Assembly: GCF_030504985.1 (NCBI RefSeq) | Contig: NZ_JASERU010000002.1 | Coordinates: 186,001-250,000, forward strand | Origin: Fulvimonas sp. R45 | GTDB taxonomy: Bacteria; Pseudomonadota; Gammaproteobacteria; Xanthomonadales; Rhodanobacteraceae | Direction of reading: 5' to 3' | DNA length: 64,000 nt | The notes under the pieces: generated by a model | Databases searched by the model: none | Seen by the model: the letters and a program-made list of their open reading frames with translations, nothing else | Told to the model about the DNA's origin: nothing | Shown here: positions 21,586 through 31,211 of the stretch, one piece after another | How positions within the stretch are numbered: position 1 is the first letter of the stretch | How the letters are laid out: each line of letters opens with the position of its first letter | Program-made: the position numbers and the translations under genes

Positions 21586-23841
21586 ATGACCTTCCGCCCC
21601 GCGCTCGCCCTGCTGCTGGCCCTTGTCGTCGCCGCGCCCGTCTGCGCCGCCCAATCCGCGGCCGACCTCGGCGCCACCGCCAAGCCGCGCAAGCAGTCCA
21701 CGCTGCCGCTCAAGCCCACCGCCGACGAGGCGCAGGCGGCGCAGCTCTCCGCGCGCTTCCTGACCCGCTTCCACTACGACGCGCAGCCGCTCGACGATGC
21801 GATGTCGGAGAAGATCTACAAGGCCTACTTCAAGATGCTGGACGGGGAGAAGGTGTTCTTCACCCAGCAGGACATGGCGAAGTTCGCCAGGTACAAGGAC
21901 CAGTTCGACGACGCGATCTGGAACGAGGACCTGTCCGGGCCGTTCGACATCTTCAACCAGTACATCCTGCGCGCGGTGGACCGCATGAACTACGCGCGCG
22001 GCCTGCTGAAGAAAGGCTTCGACTTCGGCACCGACGCCACCTACGACTTCGACCGCAAGCACGCCGACTGGCCGAAGGACCAGGCCGCGCTGGACGAGCT
22101 GTGGCGCAAGCGCACCATGAACGACTGGCTGCGCCTGAAGCTGGCCGGCAAGAGCGACGACGAGATCCGCAAGGTGCTCGACAAGCGCTACAGCGGCTAC
22201 ATCGACCGCGTGCGCCAGCTCGACGGCGAGGACGCGTTCCAGACCTTCATGAGCGCCTACGCCGAGTCCACCGACCCGCATACCGACTACCTCGGCCCGC
22301 GCGAGGCGCAGAACTTCGACATCGCGATGAAGCTGTCGCTGGAAGGCATCGGCGCGGTGCTGCAGGCGCGAGACGACTACACCCAGATCCGCGAGGTGGT
22401 GCCGGCCGGCCCGGCCGCGAAGTCCGGCAAGGTGCACGTCGGCGACCGCATCGTGGCCGTGGGCCAGGGCGACAGCGGGCCGATGGTGGACGTGATCGGC
22501 TGGCGCCTGGACGACGTGGTCAACCTGATCCGCGGCAAGAAGGACACCACCGTGCGGCTGGAGATCATCCCCGCCAGCACCGGCCTGGACGGCAAGCACG
22601 AGCTGGTGTCGCTGGTGCGCAAGAAGGTCACCATCGCGGAGCAGGCGGCCAAGAAGAAGGTCATCACGGTCACCGACGGCGGCGTCACCCGCAAGATCGG
22701 CGTGATCGAGCTGCCCACGTTCTACTCCGACTTCGGCGCCCGCCGCGAAGGCGACAAGGACTTCAAGAGCGCCACCCGCGACGTGGCCCGCCTGCTCGGC
22801 GAGCTGAAGGCCGAGGGCGTGCAGGGCGTGGTGATGGACCTGCGCAACAACGGTGGCGGCTCGCTGTACGAGGCCAACGAGCTCACCGGCCTGTTCATCG
22901 ACAAGGGCCCGGTGGTGCAGGTGCGCGACGCGCGCGGCCAGGTCGACGTGCAGGGCGACGACCAGCCGGGCATGGCCTGGAGCGGCCCGCTGGCGGTGCT
23001 GGTGAACCGCGGCACGGCGTCGGCCTCGGAGATCTTCTCCGCCGCGATCCAGGACTACGGCCGCGGCCTGATCATCGGCACGCCCACCTTCGGCAAGGGC
23101 ACGGTGCAGAACCTGGTCGACCTCGACCGCTTCGCCAGCCAGGACGGCAAGGGCAAGCCGCAGTACGGCGAGCTGAAGATGACCATCGCCGAGTTCTTCC
23201 GCATCAATGGCGGCTCCACCCAGCTCAAGGGCGTGACGCCGGACATCGAGTATCCGAAGAACGGCGACGAGAAGGACTTCGGCGAATCCACCTACGACAA
23301 CGCGCTGGCCTGGACCCACATCGCGCCGGCCGACTACAAGCCGGTGGCCGACATGCAGGCGTGGTTGCCGCAGCTCAGGCAGATGCACGACGCGCGCGTG
23401 GCCAAGTCGCCGGCGTGGAAGCTGATGCTGGACGAGCTGGCGCAGTACCGGAAGATGCGCGACCGCACCACGGTGTCGCTGAACTTCGCCGCGCGCGATG
23501 CCGAGCGCAAGCAGCTCGACGCGATCCAGGCCGGTTTCCGCGCACGCCACAAGGCGATCGACGGCAACGACGTCGCCGAGGTGGACGCCGACGACGCGCT
23601 GGACGACGGCCTCAACCCCGGCGAGCGCAGCCTGAAGCAGGAGCTGAAGGACGAAAAGGCGGCCAAGAAGGCGCCCGACCCGGTGCTGAAGGAGACCGCG
23701 CACGTGCTGTTCGACGCGATCGGCCTGATCAAGGCCGATCCGAAGCTGGCCGCGGAAGTGGAGCCCTACGGCGGCAAGCCGCTGGCCACGGCGGTGGCAT
23801 CGGCGGCCGCGCCGGCCGCGGCGGCGTCCAGCGCGCACTGA
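21586..23841 (+). CDS. prc: Tail-specific (C-terminal processing) protease Prc
   Basis: A 751-residue periplasmic S41 protease that degrades proteins with nonpolar C-termini and, in relatives, controls the peptidoglycan hydrolase MepS. The signal peptide is MTFRPALALLLALVVAAPVCAA. A helical N-domain is followed by a PDZ domain near residues 245-340 (IGAVLQARDDYTQIREVVPAGPAAKSGKVHVGDRI) and the catalytic core, where GTAS479ASEIFSAAIQDYG and FGK504GTVQ form the Ser/Lys dyad with the normal 25-residue spacing. The C-terminal DUF3340-like tail is Lys/Ala-rich. It is the last gene of the block. Confidence 0.96.
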   Translation: MTFRPALALLLALVVAAPVCAAQSAADLGATAKPRKQSTLPLKPTADEAQAAQLSARFLTRFHYDAQPLDDAMSEKIYKAYFKMLDGEKVFFTQQDMAKFARYKDQFDDAIWNEDLSGPFDIFNQYILRAVDRMNYARGLLKKGFDFGTDATYDFDRKHADWPKDQAALDELWRKRTMNDWLRLKLAGKSDDEIRKVLDKRYSGYIDRVRQLDGEDAFQTFMSAYAESTDPHTDYLGPREAQNFDIAMKLSLEGIGAVLQARDDYTQIREVVPAGPAAKSGKVHVGDRIVAVGQGDSGPMVDVIGWRLDDVVNLIRGKKDTTVRLEIIPASTGLDGKHELVSLVRKKVTIAEQAAKKKVITVTDGGVTRKIGVIELPTFYSDFGARREGDKDFKSATRDVARLLGELKAEGVQGVVMDLRNNGGGSLYEANELTGLFIDKGPVVQVRDARGQVDVQGDDQPGMAWSGPLAVLVNRGTASASEIFSAAIQDYGRGLIIGTPTFGKGTVQNLVDLDRFASQDGKGKPQYGELKMTIAEFFRINGGSTQLKGVTPDIEYPKNGDEKDFGESTYDNALAWTHIAPADYKPVADMQAWLPQLRQMHDARVAKSPAWKLMLDELAQYRKMRDRTTVSLNFAARDAERKQLDAIQAGFRARHKAIDGNDVAEVDADDALDDGLNPGERSLKQELKDEKAAKKAPDPVLKETAHVLFDAIGLIKADPKLAAEVEPYGGKPLATAVASAAAPAAAASSAH

Positions 23842-23864
23842 GCCGCGCCGGTTCCGGGCCGAAC

Positions 23865-23894
23865 AAAAAGGCGGCGCTTTGGCGCCGCCTTTTT
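23865..23894. terminator. Strong bidirectional rho-independent terminator
   Basis: A GGCGGCGC stem (23870-23877) pairs with GCGCCGCC (23882-23889) across a TTTG loop, flanked by an A-run before and a TTTTT run after. It therefore can terminate prc on the plus strand and the M1 peptidase gene on the minus strand. Confidence 0.9.
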
Positions 23895-23995
23895 CATGCC
23901 TGTCGTCATGGCTCGAGCCCCCTCCCGTCGGGGAGGGGTTGGAGTGAGGGTACGGGCGAGGCCTGGCGTTCCAGCCCGTCCGTGCCTGCCCGGCA

Positions 23996-25732
23996 TCAGT
24001 GCTGCTTCGCCTTGCGTTGCGCCCGCTGCTGTCGCATCCACTGCTGGAACCCGGTGACGCGCGGCTCGTCGCGCAGCAGCACCGAGCGCGGGTCGATCGT
24101 CACCAGCGCGCCGGCCGGCACCGTGAGGCTGCCGTGGCCGCCGACCATCGGCAGGGTATGCACGGCGCCGTCCACGCGCACATCCACCGGCATCGGGAAC
24201 GGCAGGTTGCCCGGCGCCTCCCACGCCAGCTCCAGCATGCCGTCGTGGCGCCGCACGTCGAGCTTCGGCAGCGCGGCCTGGTACAGGTAGACCTTGAAGA
24301 ACCAGTCGTAGTCCTTGCCGGTCACCTGGTTCACGATGCGCATGAAATCGGCGGTGGTGCGGTACTGCAGCCGGAAGTTGCCGGGCTTCGGATCGGGGCG
24401 GCCGTAGACCAGCTCGCGGACGCTGGTGTAGAACGCCCGGTCGCCGATCAGGTGATGCAGCGTCTGCAGCATCAGCGCACCCTTGTTGTAGATGTCCTGG
24501 CCGGGGCCGCCGCGGCTGTCGTCGTAGACCTGCTCCTCGGTGCGCGGCTGGCCCGACACCACCGGATGGTGGTTCTCGATCAGCATGCGCAGGCGGTTGA
24601 GCCAGGCGTAGTACTCGGCGTCGCCGTCCAGCCAGCGCGCGTACAGCGGCTGCATCAGGGTGGCGAAGCCCTCGTGCAGCCACATGTCGTCCCAGTTGGC
24701 GTTGGTCATCTGGTTGCCGAACCATTCGTGCGCGAACTCGTGCTGCAGCAGCCAGTCGAAGCCGCTGCCGTCCTGCGCGTAGTCGTTGCCGTAGGCGTTG
24801 ATGGTCTGGTGTTCCATGCCCTTGTAGGGTGTCTCCACCACGCCCATCTTCTCGTCGCCCCACGGATAGGGGCCGATCTTCGCCTCGAAGAAGTCCAGCA
24901 GTTTCGGGAACTCGGCGAACAGCGCCTTCGCCTGCGCGTCCTCGCCGGGCAGGTACCAGTAGTGCAACGGGATCGTGTTGCCGAAGCGGCTGTGGTACTC
25001 GCCCTTCAGTTCCTGGTAGGGGCCCACGTTGATCGAGACGGCGTAGGTGGTGGGGTGCTTGGCGCGCCAGTGGTACGTGCGCGTGCCGCCCTGCTCGCTG
25101 ACGCCGACCAGCACGCCGTTGCCCGGCGCCACCAGCGGCTTCGGCACGGTGACGTACAGGTCGACCAGGTCCGGCTTGCCGTCGGGCTGGTCGATGCACG
25201 GCCAGAACAGGTCGCAGCCCTCGCCTTCCACCGCGCTGCCCACCCAGGGCTGGCCGCCCCTGGTGTGGCTCCACACGAAGCCGCCGTCCCATGGCGCCCG
25301 CTTCGCCACGTGCGGCTTGCCGCCATAGGCGATGGTGGCGCTGATCGTGTCGCCCTTGGCCACGGCGTGCGGCAGCCGGACGCGCAGGCGGCCGTCCGGG
25401 TTGCTCCAGGCGCCCTCGGCCAGCGGCTGGCCGTCCACGCTGACCGCGCTGACCGGCAGGTTGCGGTCCAGGTCCAGCAGCAGCACGTCGGTGGATTCGA
25501 GCGCGTTGAAGGTGAGCGTGGCGCTGGCGGCTATGCTCTGCGTGGAAGGCTTCACCGCGATGTGCAGCCCGGCGTGGTCGAAATGCACGCGCTTCTGTTC
25601 GGCCGGCATCGGCGTGCCGGAGTCCTTGGTCAGGGCGGTCAGCGGCGGCTGGGACGGGGGCGTGTCGGCGTAGGCGAGGGCCGTGCCGCCCAGGCCGAGG
25701 GCGAGGCCGAGCGCGAGCAGGTGGGGGCGCAT
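23996..25732 (-). CDS. Exported M1-family zinc aminopeptidase
   Basis: A 578-residue metalloprotease with a signal peptide (MRPHLLALGLALGLGGTALAYA). The zinc motif is H331-E332-F-A-H335 followed 18 residues later by the Glu of MWLHEGFATLM, the HExxH-x18-E pattern of gluzincins. The exopeptidase motif appears as VEGEGCDLFWPC rather than the strict GAMEN, as in the LTA4-hydrolase-like branch found in Xanthomonadaceae. It probably trims peptides in the periplasm. The upstream in-frame ATG at 25768 lacks a better signal peptide, so 25732 is preferred. Confidence 0.9.
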   Translation of the reverse strand: MRPHLLALGLALGLGGTALAYADTPPSQPPLTALTKDSGTPMPAEQKRVHFDHAGLHIAVKPSTQSIAASATLTFNALESTDVLLLDLDRNLPVSAVSVDGQPLAEGAWSNPDGRLRVRLPHAVAKGDTISATIAYGGKPHVAKRAPWDGGFVWSHTRGGQPWVGSAVEGEGCDLFWPCIDQPDGKPDLVDLYVTVPKPLVAPGNGVLVGVSEQGGTRTYHWRAKHPTTYAVSINVGPYQELKGEYHSRFGNTIPLHYWYLPGEDAQAKALFAEFPKLLDFFEAKIGPYPWGDEKMGVVETPYKGMEHQTINAYGNDYAQDGSGFDWLLQHEFAHEWFGNQMTNANWDDMWLHEGFATLMQPLYARWLDGDAEYYAWLNRLRMLIENHHPVVSGQPRTEEQVYDDSRGGPGQDIYNKGALMLQTLHHLIGDRAFYTSVRELVYGRPDPKPGNFRLQYRTTADFMRIVNQVTGKDYDWFFKVYLYQAALPKLDVRRHDGMLELAWEAPGNLPFPMPVDVRVDGAVHTLPMVGGHGSLTVPAGALVTIDPRSVLLRDEPRVTGFQQWMRQQRAQRKAKQH

Positions 25733-25909
25733 GGGGGTTCTCCGCAGGGAAGTCCAACCCCGCACCATGCCACGTTGGTGGCCGGGGTGACATCGCCGGA
25801 AGTCATGCCTCGGCGCCTTGCCGGCGCCCTCTCCTCGCCCCTCGCCCGCAGGCGGGAGAGCGTCCGGGCCATGGCGTGGGCGCTTCCCCCGCGAGCGGGG
25901 GCCGTAGGG

Positions 25910-27292
25910 TCAGGCCTTGCGATAGCGCCGCTGCAGCATCGCGAACAGCGCGCGCAGGCCCATCGCCTCGCCGCCGCGCGGGCGGCCGGGGCGGTCGGCG
26001 TCGTTCCAGGCGTAGGTGTCCAGGTGCAGCCAGGGCAGGCCGGCGGGCACGAAGCGCTCCAGGTACAGCGCGGCGGTGATCGCACCGGCGTGGCGCGAGG
26101 GCCCGGCGTTGGCGAAGTCGGCGAGGTAGGAGTCGAGCATCTTGCGGTACGGGCGCCACAGCGGCAGCCGCCACAGCGGGTCGGCCACGTCGCGGCCGGC
26201 GGCCAGCGCGGCCTCGGCCAGCGCGTCGTCGTTGCCGAACAGCGCGGGCAGGTCAGGGCCCAGCGCCACGCGCGCCGCGCCGGTCAGGGTGGCGAAGTCG
26301 ATCATCAGCTCGGGCTGCTGCTCGGCGCCGTAGGCCAGCGCGTCGCACAGGATCAGCCGGCCCTCGGCGTCGGTGTTGTCGATCTCCACGCTGTGGCCGG
26401 CGCGGGTGACGACCACCTCGCCGGGGCGCAGCGCGTTGCCGGCCACCGCGTTCTCCACCGCGGGCACCAGCAGGGTCAGGCGCACCGGCAGCTGCGCCTG
26501 CATCACCAGGCCGGCCAGCGCGATCGCGTGCGCGGCGCCGCCCATGTCCTTCTTCATCCAGCGCATGCCGTCGGCGGGCTTCAGGTCGAGGCCGCCGGTG
26601 TCGAAGCACACGCCCTTGCCCACGATCACCAGCTTCGGGTCGCCGGCCTTGCCCCAGCCCAGCTCGACCAGGCGCGGCGCGCGGTGGCTGGCGCGGCCCA
26701 CCGCGTGGATGGTGGGGAAGTTGGCCTTCAGCAGCTCGTCGCCGACCCAGTCGCGCACCTTGGCCTTGTGCGCCTTGCCCAGCGCCTTCACCGCGTCGCC
26801 GAGTTGCTCGGGCCCCATGTCCTCGGTGGGCGTGTTGACCAGGTCGCGCACCTGCGTGGTGGCCTCGGCCAGCGGCTGTACGGCGGCGAGCGTGGCGGCG
26901 TCCACCGCCAGCGTGGCCGGCGCGCGCTTCGCCTTGCGGTAGCGGGTGAACTGGTAGGCGCCCAGCGCCCAGCCCAGCGCAGCCAGCGTGGCGTCCAGCG
27001 GCACGCCTTCGCCGGCCAGCTGATAGCAGCCGTCCGGCAGTTGCAGCGGCAACGCGGCCAGCGCGGCCAGCGGCTCGGCGGCGTCCACGCCCGCCAGCAC
27101 GCGTTCCAGCTTGCCGCTGACGTCGGGCAGCAAGGCCACGCGGCCGGGCGCGGCGTCGAAGCCGGCGACGTCGAGCCAGCGCCGCTGCGCGGCGGTGAGC
27201 CGCCTGCGCGCGGCGGCCAGGCGGGCGGCGTCGACGGCTTCGATGGCAGTGCGCTGGCGCGGGGCGGCGGAACGTTCGATCAGGGCGGGCAT
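25910..27292 (-). CDS. M17 leucyl aminopeptidase-family protein
   Basis: A 460-residue cytosolic aminopeptidase. The C-terminal catalytic domain shows the two-metal M17 motifs VIVGKGVCFDTGGLDLKPADGMRWMKKDMGGAA, HSVEIDNTDAEGRLILCDALAYG (the NTDAEGR signature) and LTGAARVALGPDLPALF. The N-terminal domain is family-variable and shorter than in PepA. It belongs to the smaller PepA/PepB-like branch that releases N-terminal residues from short peptides. Convergence of M1 and M17 genes here suggests a peptide-scavenging pair, but the 177-bp gap with palindromic repeats (about 25828-25910) argues for separate transcripts. Confidence 0.93.
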   Translation of the reverse strand: MPALIERSAAPRQRTAIEAVDAARLAAARRRLTAAQRRWLDVAGFDAAPGRVALLPDVSGKLERVLAGVDAAEPLAALAALPLQLPDGCYQLAGEGVPLDATLAALGWALGAYQFTRYRKAKRAPATLAVDAATLAAVQPLAEATTQVRDLVNTPTEDMGPEQLGDAVKALGKAHKAKVRDWVGDELLKANFPTIHAVGRASHRAPRLVELGWGKAGDPKLVIVGKGVCFDTGGLDLKPADGMRWMKKDMGGAAHAIALAGLVMQAQLPVRLTLLVPAVENAVAGNALRPGEVVVTRAGHSVEIDNTDAEGRLILCDALAYGAEQQPELMIDFATLTGAARVALGPDLPALFGNDDALAEAALAAGRDVADPLWRLPLWRPYRKMLDSYLADFANAGPSRHAGAITAALYLERFVPAGLPWLHLDTYAWNDADRPGRPRGGEAMGLRALFAMLQRRYRKA

Positions 27293-27363
27293 GGGGATTC
27301 CTCGGCGCATCGCGCCATCGTGCAAGGTCGACCGTGCATGATGCGCGCTTTCGGCGGCGCTGC

Positions 27364-28068
27364 CTATGCCGCACCGGCGTCGTGCAGGTCGAGCCAGTCG
27401 GCCAGCGCGCCGAGCTCGCGCAGGTCGAGCTCGGGCGGGGCGCCCAGCGCGTCCGGCCAGGCGGCGCCGGCGCGGTTGATCCAGGCGGTGCGCAGGCCGG
27501 CGTCGCGGGCGCCGGCCACGTCCATTGCGGGGTCGTCGCCCACGTGCAGGATCTGTTCCGGCGGCACGCCCAGCTTCGCGGCGGCGGCGAGGAAGATGCG
27601 CGGGTCGGGCTTGGCCACGCCGGTGTCGCGGGCGCAGACGTGGTGCGCGAAGTGCGCCTGCAGGCCGATGCGTTCGAGGTCGGCGTTGCCGTTGGTGAGG
27701 CTGGCCAGCGGGCGCCGCGCGGCGAGGCGGCGCAGCGCGGGCAGGGCGTCGGGGTACAGCTCCACGCTGTTGCGCGCGTTGAAGTACACCTCCCACAGCG
27801 CCTGCAGCGGCGCCTCGGCGATGCCGCAGGCGGCGAACGCGCGCTGCATGGTGAGGTGGCGCTGGGCGGTGAAGTCGTGCGCCAGGTCCAGCCGCTCGGC
27901 GGCCACCTGGGCGCGCAGCTCGCGCATGGCGGGGATCGGCCAGCGGTACGCCACGTCGGGATGGTTCGCCTGCAGCCAGGCGTCCAGTTCGCGGTCGGCG
28001 CGCTCCAGCGCCGGCAGCACCGGCCAGAGCGTGTCGTCCAGGTCCAGCGTCAGCGCGAGGATGCGCAC
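27364..28068 (-). CDS. HAD-superfamily (subfamily IA) hydrolase
   Basis: A 234-residue haloacid-dehalogenase-like phosphatase. Motifs: I, LTLDLDDTLW (nucleophile Asp at about residue 9); II, LASLTNGNADLERIGL; III, GVAKPDPRIF; IV, HVGDDPAMDVAGARDAGL. A helical cap lies between motifs I and II, as in YigB-type or phosphoglycolate-phosphatase-like enzymes. The best start is the GTG at 28068 (VRILALTLDLDD), 16 nt after the LysM-fusion stop, since the upstream in-frame extension belongs to that gene's region. Substrate unknown. Confidence 0.88.
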   Translation of the reverse strand: MRILALTLDLDDTLWPVLPALERADRELDAWLQANHPDVAYRWPIPAMRELRAQVAAERLDLAHDFTAQRHLTMQRAFAACGIAEAPLQALWEVYFNARNSVELYPDALPALRRLAARRPLASLTNGNADLERIGLQAHFAHHVCARDTGVAKPDPRIFLAAAAKLGVPPEQILHVGDDPAMDVAGARDAGLRTAWINRAGAAWPDALGAPPELDLRELGALADWLDLHDAGAA

Positions 28069-28084
28069 CGCGGTGCGTGCGTCC

Positions 28085-29554
28085 TCAGCGCGCGCCGAGG
28101 CGCAGCACCTGGCCCGGGTGCACGGTGTTGTCGGCGAGGTGGTTCCAGTTGCGGATCTGCGCCACGTCCAGGTGGTGCTTGCGTGCGATGGAGTACAGCG
28201 TCTCGCCGGCCGCCACCTTGTAGGTGGCGACGCCGGCGGTCGCCCTGGTGCGGTCGGCGGTCCTGGTGCGCCCGGGCGCCTTGGCGCGGTCATGGCTCAC
28301 GTAGCTGTCCGAGCGCACGCGGGCGAAGTCGCCGCCGCGGCTGGCGGCGTCGGCCACGGTGACGGCGTCGCCGCGCACGCCCTTGAGGCTGGCTTCTTCC
28401 TGCGGCGCCGGGGCGGCCACCACGCTGCCGCGTGTCGCGGCGAGCGAGGAGGCGGCCACCACGCTGCCATGCGCCGCAGTGAGCGACGGGGTGGCCGGGT
28501 TCGCGGCCGCGGTGGTGGCCGTCATGCCGGCGGCCGCCGCGTTGCGGCGGGCCAGCGCCTCGCGCGCCTCCAGCGTGCGAGGCGAGGTCGGCGCGATCGC
28601 GGAGCGCGAGGCGTAGGTGGCGCCCGGCGCGGAGATCGGCGGACGGGCCGGCGCGGTGACCGGCGCGCGCGCGCCGACCTCGGCCAGGATGCGCGCGCGG
28701 CGCGAGGTGTCCAGCGACGCCAGCACCGCACCGTCGGCGTAGGGCACCAGGTGGTGCTGGCGCAGCACGGCCTTGCCCGCGGCGCTGCCGGTGAAGTCGA
28801 CGAAGGCCTGCGCCTCCGCGGCCTTCGGGCTGCTGCTGCGGGTGACCAGGTAGATCGGCGTGAACAGCGGATAGCTGCCGCTGGAGACGCTGGCCGTGCT
28901 GGGCGTGCTGCCGTCGATCTGCAGCATCTTCAGCCGGCGGTTGCCCGCGGCGCTGGACAGCGTGGTGACGCCCAGCGAGTGCGGGTCGAGCGCGATGCCC
29001 TGCTCCAGCGAGGTGGTGCTGAGGTAGAGCCGCGGCGCGGCGACCGGCTGGTTGCCGCGGCCGAACAGCAGGCGGCGCAGGCTGTATTCCACGCCGTCGC
29101 CGGGGCTGGCCACCGCGTACACGTCGATCGGCGCGTTCGGGCCGCCGACCTCGCTCCAGTTGTGGATCTTGCCGTAGTAGATGTCGTGCAGCTGCTTCAG
29201 GGTCAGTCCGCTCACCGGGTTGGACGGGCTGGTGATGATGACCAGCCCGTCCCACGCCACCGGCGTGAAGGTGAGGCCGTCGTCCTCCGCGCTGCCGGAG
29301 CTGCCGCGCACGCTGCCGGCGAGGTCGGCGCTGCCGCCGCTCACCGCGTCGAGGCCGGAGGCGGTGTTGAACGGCTGCACCTCGAGCCTGCCCTTGCCGG
29401 CCTTCTGCCAGGCCTTGGCCATGCCGTCCACCACGCTGTGCGCGGTGACGACGTCGCCGCGCCACACCAGGGTCTGGCTGGCCGCGAAGGCGGTGGTGGC
29501 GACGCTGGCGCCGATCAGGGCGGCGGGAAGCAGGCGGGCGAGACGGACGGACAT
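28085..29554 (-). CDS. Phosphate-binding-like periplasmic domain fused to LysM
   Basis: A 489-residue exported protein. Order: signal peptide (MSVRLARLLPAALIGASVATTAFA), then a type 2 periplasmic-binding domain of the PstS-like superfamily at about residues 25-290. Recognisable segments are LDAVSGGSADLAGSVRGSSGS, GLTLKQLHDIYYGKIHNWSEVGGP, DGVEYSLRRLLF and YLVTRSSSPKAAEAQAFVDFTGSAAGKAVL. A low-complexity Ala-rich linker (about 300-435) follows, then a C-terminal LysM domain (ATYKVAAGETLYSIARKHHLDVAQIRNWN). The PBP part would bind an anion such as phosphate, and LysM binds peptidoglycan. No pst transporter genes are adjacent. The start at 29554 is chosen for the signal peptide. Confidence 0.85.
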   Translation of the reverse strand: MSVRLARLLPAALIGASVATTAFAASQTLVWRGDVVTAHSVVDGMAKAWQKAGKGRLEVQPFNTASGLDAVSGGSADLAGSVRGSSGSAEDDGLTFTPVAWDGLVIITSPSNPVSGLTLKQLHDIYYGKIHNWSEVGGPNAPIDVYAVASPGDGVEYSLRRLLFGRGNQPVAAPRLYLSTTSLEQGIALDPHSLGVTTLSSAAGNRRLKMLQIDGSTPSTASVSSGSYPLFTPIYLVTRSSSPKAAEAQAFVDFTGSAAGKAVLRQHHLVPYADGAVLASLDTSRRARILAEVGARAPVTAPARPPISAPGATYASRSAIAPTSPRTLEAREALARRNAAAAGMTATTAAANPATPSLTAAHGSVVAASSLAATRGSVVAAPAPQEEASLKGVRGDAVTVADAASRGGDFARVRSDSYVSHDRAKAPGRTRTADRTRATAGVATYKVAAGETLYSIARKHHLDVAQIRNWNHLADNTVHPGQVLRLGAR

Positions 29555-29728
29555 GAAAGGACGACCCTGGACAAAAGGAGAGTGACGGAAGCGTGCCGGC
29601 GTCGCGGCGCGCATGCAGTGACGCAATCGCGGTATTTCAGCGGTGGGCGCCCGGAACATCAAGCGCGCTCATGCGCTCGCGTTAAGGATCGCACCTGCGT
29701 AGCCGAACCGTCGCGTACAGGAAACGCG

Positions 29729-31126
29729 CTACTGGATCGGCACGTAGCGAAGGCCGTCGCGGCCGGCCACCACCAGCACCAGCCGGCGCGGCTGCACGCC
29801 GGCGAGGCGCTGCAGGTCGCGCACGCTGGTGACGCGGTAGTCGCCCACGCCGACCACCACGTCGCCGACCTGCAGGCCGGCCTGCGCCGCGTCGCTGTCG
29901 CCGCGCACCGCGGCCACGGCGACGCCGGCCAGGCCCTGGCTGCGCTGGTTCTCGCCCAGTTCGCTGAAGGTCACGCCGGCCAGGCGCGGGTCCAGCGCGC
30001 GGCCGGCGACGGTGGCGAGCTTCTCCGGCGTCAGCGTGGCGCTCACCTGGCGCTCGCCGCCGTTGCGGCGCACGGTCATGCGCAGCGTGCTGCCGACCGG
30101 CTGCAGGCCTTCGGCGTTGTGCAGCTGCTGGCTGTCGCCGAGCGGCTTGCCGTCCAGCGCGGTGATGACGTCGCCGGCCTGCAGCCCGGCCTTGTCGGCG
30201 GAGGAGCCGGGCGCCACGCGCGTCACCACCACGCCGTGGGCGTCGGGCAGGCCCAGCATGCGCGCGATGCGCGGCGTGACGTCCTGGGTCTGCAGGCCCA
30301 GCGTGCCGCGGCTGACCTTGCCGTGCGCGACCAGCTGACGCATCACCTCGGCGGCGAGGTTGGAAGGGATCGCGAAGCCGATGCCCACGTTGCCGCCCGA
30401 GGGCGAGAAGATCATCGAGTTGATGCCGACCAGCTCGCCGCGCAGGTTCACCAGCGCGCCGCCGGAGTTGCCGGGGTTGATCGAGGCGTCGGTCTGGATG
30501 AAGTTCTGGTAGCCCCCCGTGCCTGACGAGTTCTGGCCCAGGCCCGAGCGGCCCAGCGCGGAGACGATGCCGGAGGTGACCGTCTCGCTCAGCCCGAACG
30601 GCTCGCCCACCGCCACCACGAAGTCGCCCACGCGCAGCTTCGACGAATCGGCCAGCGGCAGCGCCTGCAGGTGGTCGGCCCGGATCTTCACCACCGCGAT
30701 GTCGGTGGCCGGGTCGGTACCGACCAGGGTGCCCTTGAAGGTGCGGCCGTCCTGCAGCGTCACGGTGATGTCGTCGGCGCCGCCCACCACGTGGTTGTTG
30801 GTGAGGATGTAGCCCTTGGCCGCATCCACCACCACGCCCGAGCCCAGGCTCTGCTCCACGCGTTCGCGCGGCTGGCTGGGCAGGCCGAAGAACTGGCGGA
30901 AGATCGGGTCGTCGAAATAGGCATCGCGCACCGCCACCCGGGTCTTGGTGGAGATGTTCACCACCGCCGGCGTCACGTGCGACAGCATCGGCGCCAGCGA
31001 CGGCAGCGGCTGGCCGTCCACCGCCGGCGGCAGGCCGGCGCGGGCGGGCATGCCGGCGGCGGCGCCGAGCAGCGCGGCGAAGGCGGCGGCGAGCCAGTGC
31101 GGATGGCGGGAAGGGCGATGCGACAT
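29729..31126 (-). CDS. degQ: Periplasmic DegQ/DegP-like (HtrA) serine protease
   Basis: A 465-residue HtrA protease. Signal peptide MSHRPSRHPHWLAAAFAALLGAAAGMPARA; trypsin-like domain with the His of ILTNNHVVGGADDI, the Asp of DPATDIAVVKI and S221 in INPGNSGGAL; then two PDZ domains (about residues 255-345 and 375-465) ending RDGLRYVPIQ. It degrades or refolds misfolded envelope proteins. The DegP/DegQ distinction is uncertain; the short Q-linker region favours DegQ. The open frame upstream runs antisense through nrdJ and is not coding. Confidence 0.93.
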   Translation of the reverse strand: MSHRPSRHPHWLAAAFAALLGAAAGMPARAGLPPAVDGQPLPSLAPMLSHVTPAVVNISTKTRVAVRDAYFDDPIFRQFFGLPSQPRERVEQSLGSGVVVDAAKGYILTNNHVVGGADDITVTLQDGRTFKGTLVGTDPATDIAVVKIRADHLQALPLADSSKLRVGDFVVAVGEPFGLSETVTSGIVSALGRSGLGQNSSGTGGYQNFIQTDASINPGNSGGALVNLRGELVGINSMIFSPSGGNVGIGFAIPSNLAAEVMRQLVAHGKVSRGTLGLQTQDVTPRIARMLGLPDAHGVVVTRVAPGSSADKAGLQAGDVITALDGKPLGDSQQLHNAEGLQPVGSTLRMTVRRNGGERQVSATLTPEKLATVAGRALDPRLAGVTFSELGENQRSQGLAGVAVAAVRGDSDAAQAGLQVGDVVVGVGDYRVTSVRDLQRLAGVQPRRLVLVVAGRDGLRYVPIQ

Positions 31127-31211
31127 GGACGTTCTCCTGCGTGCTCGTGGGGGCGGCGGCGCTGGTTCGACTCGCGCGCGCGGCCGCGGTTCCTCGGCGG
31201 CGTGCAAGCAC

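Noticed and set aside
23999-30526. Very long plus-strand open frame (about 2,175 codons) over the peptidase and protease genes
   Set aside because: It is antisense to five genes with clear family motifs, is His/Val/Gln/Arg-rich in the manner of GC-rich antisense frames, and shows no domain.
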